Assembly: GCA_963697695.1 (NCBI GenBank)
Contig: OY969094.1
Location: forward strand, 2,702,949 to 2,766,948
Source of the DNA: VRUE01 sp963697695
GTDB lineage: Bacteria > Actinomycetota > Thermoleophilia > Solirubrobacterales > 70-9
Length of the DNA stretch: 64,000 nt
Reading direction: 5' to 3'
Shown here: positions 61,471-64,000 of the stretch, in pieces
How the letters are laid out: each line of letters begins with the position of its first letter
Position numbering within the stretch: the stretch's first letter is position 1
Position numbers and translations under genes: made by a program
Notes under the pieces: model-generated
What the model was told of the DNA's origin: nothing
What the model saw: the letters and a program-made list of their open reading frames with translations, nothing else
Database searches by the model: none

Positions 61471-64000
61471 TCAGGGAGATCTCACTTCGCTGCCATGAAT
61501 GTCGAAATGCGGCAGGCGCCGCTCCAGAAAGTCAGGAAGCCACCACACGCGGGGGCCTATCAACCGCATGATGATCGGCATCAATGCAAGGCGAATGACT
61601 GTTGCGTCCAGCAGGATCGCCACGGTTAGTCCGATTCCGAACTGCGTGACGGTGGCGACGTTGGCCGTTGCAAAGACCAGAAAGACCGCAGCCATCACGG
61701 CGGCGGCACCGGTGATGACGCCCGCGGTTCGCTCGAGGCCATAGGCGATCGCCGCATCGTTGTCATTGTGCTGGACCCAATGCTCTCGCATTCGCAGCAA
61801 CAGAAATACGGCGTAGTCGATCGAGAGTCCAAACACCAAGCCGAAAATTCCCGCGACCCCGATTGCGTCAACCGAGTCGGTGTTGCCGAACGGCAAGCCC
61901 TCGGGGACCTCGAAGAAGAGCCTGAGCACACCGAAGGCAACGGCGACGGTGAGGAGGTTGAGGAGCACCGCGATGGCAGCCAGCGGGATGGCGCGCAGGA
62001 TGACAATCAGGGCGAGAAAGGTGACGAGGGTTATCGTGACGACGAGGAGTGGAATCTGATCGGCGATGGATTGATCGTATTTGGCGATCTGGGTCGCTCC
62101 AGTGAGCGCAACGGTGGCACCGATCTCGTCCGCCAGATTCCGCGCACCACGCCGAAGGCGCTCGTCCAGCGCCAGCAGAGTCGATTCATCCAAGGCGGGT
62201 TGGGGCGCGACGAAGATTGCCGCCGCTCGACCTCCGCTTTGGAGGTCGAATACGCGGTTGGCGAGCGTTCGCTGCATCGGCGGGGCGCCATCGAGCGCGG
62301 AGAGCGCGAAGTAGCCAGAGTCAAAGAATCGTGGCGAGCCAAGTCGCAGCCGTTCCTGTCGGTCTGAGATTTGCCTAGCCCCTCTTCGCATTCTGATCTC
62401 CAGTGGCTTGGACCGGTGGAATGCCTTCGCGAGACCATGCCCCAGGGTGGTGGTTCCGGCTTGTAGGCGGGCGAGGCCGCCATGTAGTCGAACGGCTCCC
62501 CGGTCGAGCGTTGAAAGACCGCCACTCAGCTTGTCGGCGCTCTCGGCTATGGCGGTTGCTCCGTCGTCCAGTGCTGAGCCGCCTTGCGCAAGGCGCTCTG
62601 TGCCTTCGGAGAGGCTGGTGGACAGCGCTTGCAGGGACTCGAGGTCACGCCCTAGGTCAGCCACCTCTTCCGCGATTGCTCCTGCATCGCTGGTGTGGGC
62701 ATCGAGGGCATCGTGCAGCGCTGCGATCTCGGGGACCAATCCACTCGGAGCGCGACCCTGCGGCGGTTCTGCCGCTGGATCGTCTCCGGTCGCCGCAGTC
62801 AGGGCGCTGCGCACGGCGGCTGTCGTCGCCTCATAGTTCGCATAGTTCGGATCGTCGGCGCCGAGGTTCATGGCGTGCAGGCTGCCCCACGCTCTCTGCA
62901 GCCCTTCCTCGACCTGTTCCGAGGTCTGACGCGTGGTGAGAGCAACTGCGGTGCTGCCGCGCAGTGCTTCACGCAGACGCCGTTGCTCCAGCGCTGCACT
63001 TTTTGCGTCCCGCACCAGTTCGCTCTGGCCGAAGATGAGTGTCTTGATTCCGAACTGGACGGCTTGCTCGCCGTCGGCGAGCAATTTCGTTCCCCTGGAG
63101 AATCGATCGAGAGAGTCCTGTGCGCTCGCGCTGCCGGCGGCGACCAGCGAAAGGCCTCCCGCGAGGCGCCCGGCGCCGCGGCGAGCCAGCTCGCTTCCGG
63201 TGGCAAGCGCGCCGGCGCCCTCGCTCGCCCGGGCGAGGCCACGGCGCAGCCTGGTGACACCCTCGTTCGCCCGGGCAAGGCGATCCGAAAGGCTGCCGCC
63301 GGCTTCGTCCAGGCCCAGCAGACGCCGGCCGGCGCTCCGCAGCGGAGCGATCCTGTCGACCAGCTGACCGGGCCCCAGCACTGCCGAGACGTCAGGGTCC
63401 TCTTCGATTTGCGCTTGCCATCTTGCGAGTGCGGCAAGCCGCGTGGGGGTGCTCATCGTGCCGCGATCGGCAACTGCGGCCACGATGAAGGGGTTGGCCC
63501 ATCCTCCTCCCGTCGCTCGGTCGATGTCTTCGACCGCTACACGTGTCGGGTTGTCGGAGGGAAGTTGCTCGATGCCGGGGGGCTTGGTGGACAGCGAGAG
63601 GGCGGGGATCGCCGCGATGAGTAGCACGACGCCGATTGCCACGGCTGCAAGCAGGGGGTGTCTCTGCACACTCTTGTTGAAGGCTGCCGGTTGGATGTTC
63701 CTTGCCCCCTGCCGGCCTAGGCGCCAGCGATCGAGGTTCCTGCCAAGGAGGACTAGGAGCGCTGGACCGACGATCCATGGTCCTGCGACGGCTATGACGA
63801 TCACCGCGACCACCGTGCCACAGAGCGAAACCAATTCTCCGGGGACAAGGAGTGCCCCGATGAGCATCGCCGTCAGCAAGGTCCCCCCTGCGAACAGGAT
63901 GGTTCGCCCGGCTGTGGCGCGGGTCTCCCAGGCGGCTTGCGCAGGGCCGGCCCCCGCGTCCAGCTCTTCCCTAAACCGGGAAACCATCAACAGCGCGTAG
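61471..64000 (-). CDS. MMPL/RND-family transporter (5' end outside window)
   Basis: Membrane exporter; about 843 residues are visible and the frame stays open to the right edge, beginning inside YALLMVSRFREEL, the usual second helix of the first transmembrane half. Two MMPL transmembrane halves (the second near residues 620-830 with GLVFGLSIDYAVFLLLRMREH) flank a large extracytoplasmic region. That region carries long heptad-like helical repeats (for example GTERLAQGGSALDDGATAIAES). Such transporters export lipids, drugs or cell-wall precursors in actinobacteria. The substrate is not evident. Confidence 0.9.
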   Translation of the reverse strand, partial: YALLMVSRFREELDAGAGPAQAAWETRATAGRTILFAGGTLLTAMLIGALLVPGELVSLCGTVVAVIVIAVAGPWIVGPALLVLLGRNLDRWRLGRQGARNIQPAAFNKSVQRHPLLAAVAIGVVLLIAAIPALSLSTKPPGIEQLPSDNPTRVAVEDIDRATGGGWANPFIVAAVADRGTMSTPTRLAALARWQAQIEEDPDVSAVLGPGQLVDRIAPLRSAGRRLLGLDEAGGSLSDRLARANEGVTRLRRGLARASEGAGALATGSELARRGAGRLAGGLSLVAAGSASAQDSLDRFSRGTKLLADGEQAVQFGIKTLIFGQSELVRDAKSAALEQRRLREALRGSTAVALTTRQTSEQVEEGLQRAWGSLHAMNLGADDPNYANYEATTAAVRSALTAATGDDPAAEPPQGRAPSGLVPEIAALHDALDAHTSDAGAIAEEVADLGRDLESLQALSTSLSEGTERLAQGGSALDDGATAIAESADKLSGGLSTLDRGAVRLHGGLARLQAGTTTLGHGLAKAFHRSKPLEIRMRRGARQISDRQERLRLGSPRFFDSGYFALSALDGAPPMQRTLANRVFDLQSGGRAAAIFVAPQPALDESTLLALDERLRRGARNLADEIGATVALTGATQIAKYDQSIADQIPLLVVTITLVTFLALIVILRAIPLAAIAVLLNLLTVAVAFGVLRLFFEVPEGLPFGNTDSVDAIGVAGIFGLVFGLSIDYAVFLLLRMREHWVQHNDNDAAIAYGLERTAGVITGAAAVMAAVFLVFATANVATVTQFGIGLTVAILLDATVIRLALMPIIMRLIGPRVWWLPDFLERRLPHFDIHGSEVRSP

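Overview
High-GC DNA from a Gram-positive actinobacterial lineage. The gene content (three-gene pantothenate block, threonylcarbamoyl-adenosine operon, Rex, a membrane pyrophosphatase, a pair of KimA/APC-like permeases with two RCK proteins) and the very large families of secreted proteins with Lys/Gly-rich tails resemble Thermoleophilia/Solirubrobacterales. This placement is an inference from protein style, not a database result. I saw no rRNA, tRNA, CRISPR array, transposase or integrase.

Layout. (1) 1-18.8 kb is dense housekeeping sequence, mostly on the + strand with 4-nt stop/start overlaps: the end of uvrA; a XylF/G/H-type sugar ABC transporter facing a ROK glucokinase; a hexapeptide acyltransferase; panC, a 54-codon small ORF, panD and panB; an FmdB zinc ribbon and a type-4 uracil-DNA glycosylase; tsaE, a small secreted protein, tsaB, rimI and tsaD; a glutaredoxin-like protein and rex; a GCS2 carboxylate-amine ligase; hppA with a clear terminator; and a double-domain TetR regulator. 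(2) 18.9-52.4 kb is a 33-kb array made only of exported proteins, all on the + strand and organised as three tandem paralogous modules (A 18.9-30.2 kb, B 30.3-41.3 kb, C 41.5-52.4 kb). (3) 52.5-64 kb returns to ordinary genes: an FMN hydroxy-acid oxidase, two APC permeases with C-terminal stress-protein-like domains, two TrkA/RCK proteins, an FAD reductase, two small secreted proteins and, on the - strand, an MMPL/RND transporter cut by the window edge.

The array is the unusual part. A module contains (i) a ~230-aa, six-Cys exported protein whose mature part is AT-rich and full of TTA codons, (ii) a membrane-anchored collagen-like protein, (iii) a ~1170-aa FN3 plus YWTD-propeller protein with a basic tail, translationally overlapped with (iv) a ~1090-aa DUF11-like exported protein, (v) a ~298-aa exported protein ending in a conserved acidic peptide, (vi) a ~206-aa exported protein and (vii) a PEBP-type lipoprotein. 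Modules A and B share a nearly identical 3-kb block 11,143 bp apart. In module B the collagen-like gene has lost its anchor and its stop codon and now runs in frame into the FN3 gene. In module C the collagen-like gene is gone but its leader remains.

The array carries its own regulatory grammar. A GAAAAC box sits 21-22 nt upstream of a -35-like hexamer, with a -10-like hexamer 17-18 nt further on. It occurs nine times in the array, six times with TTGACC/G and GATNNT and three times in the collagen-gene leaders. Four identical 13-bp hairpins close the TTA-rich genes. I interpret the locus as a co-regulated, recombining surface or extracellular-matrix system; function and partner relationships are inference.
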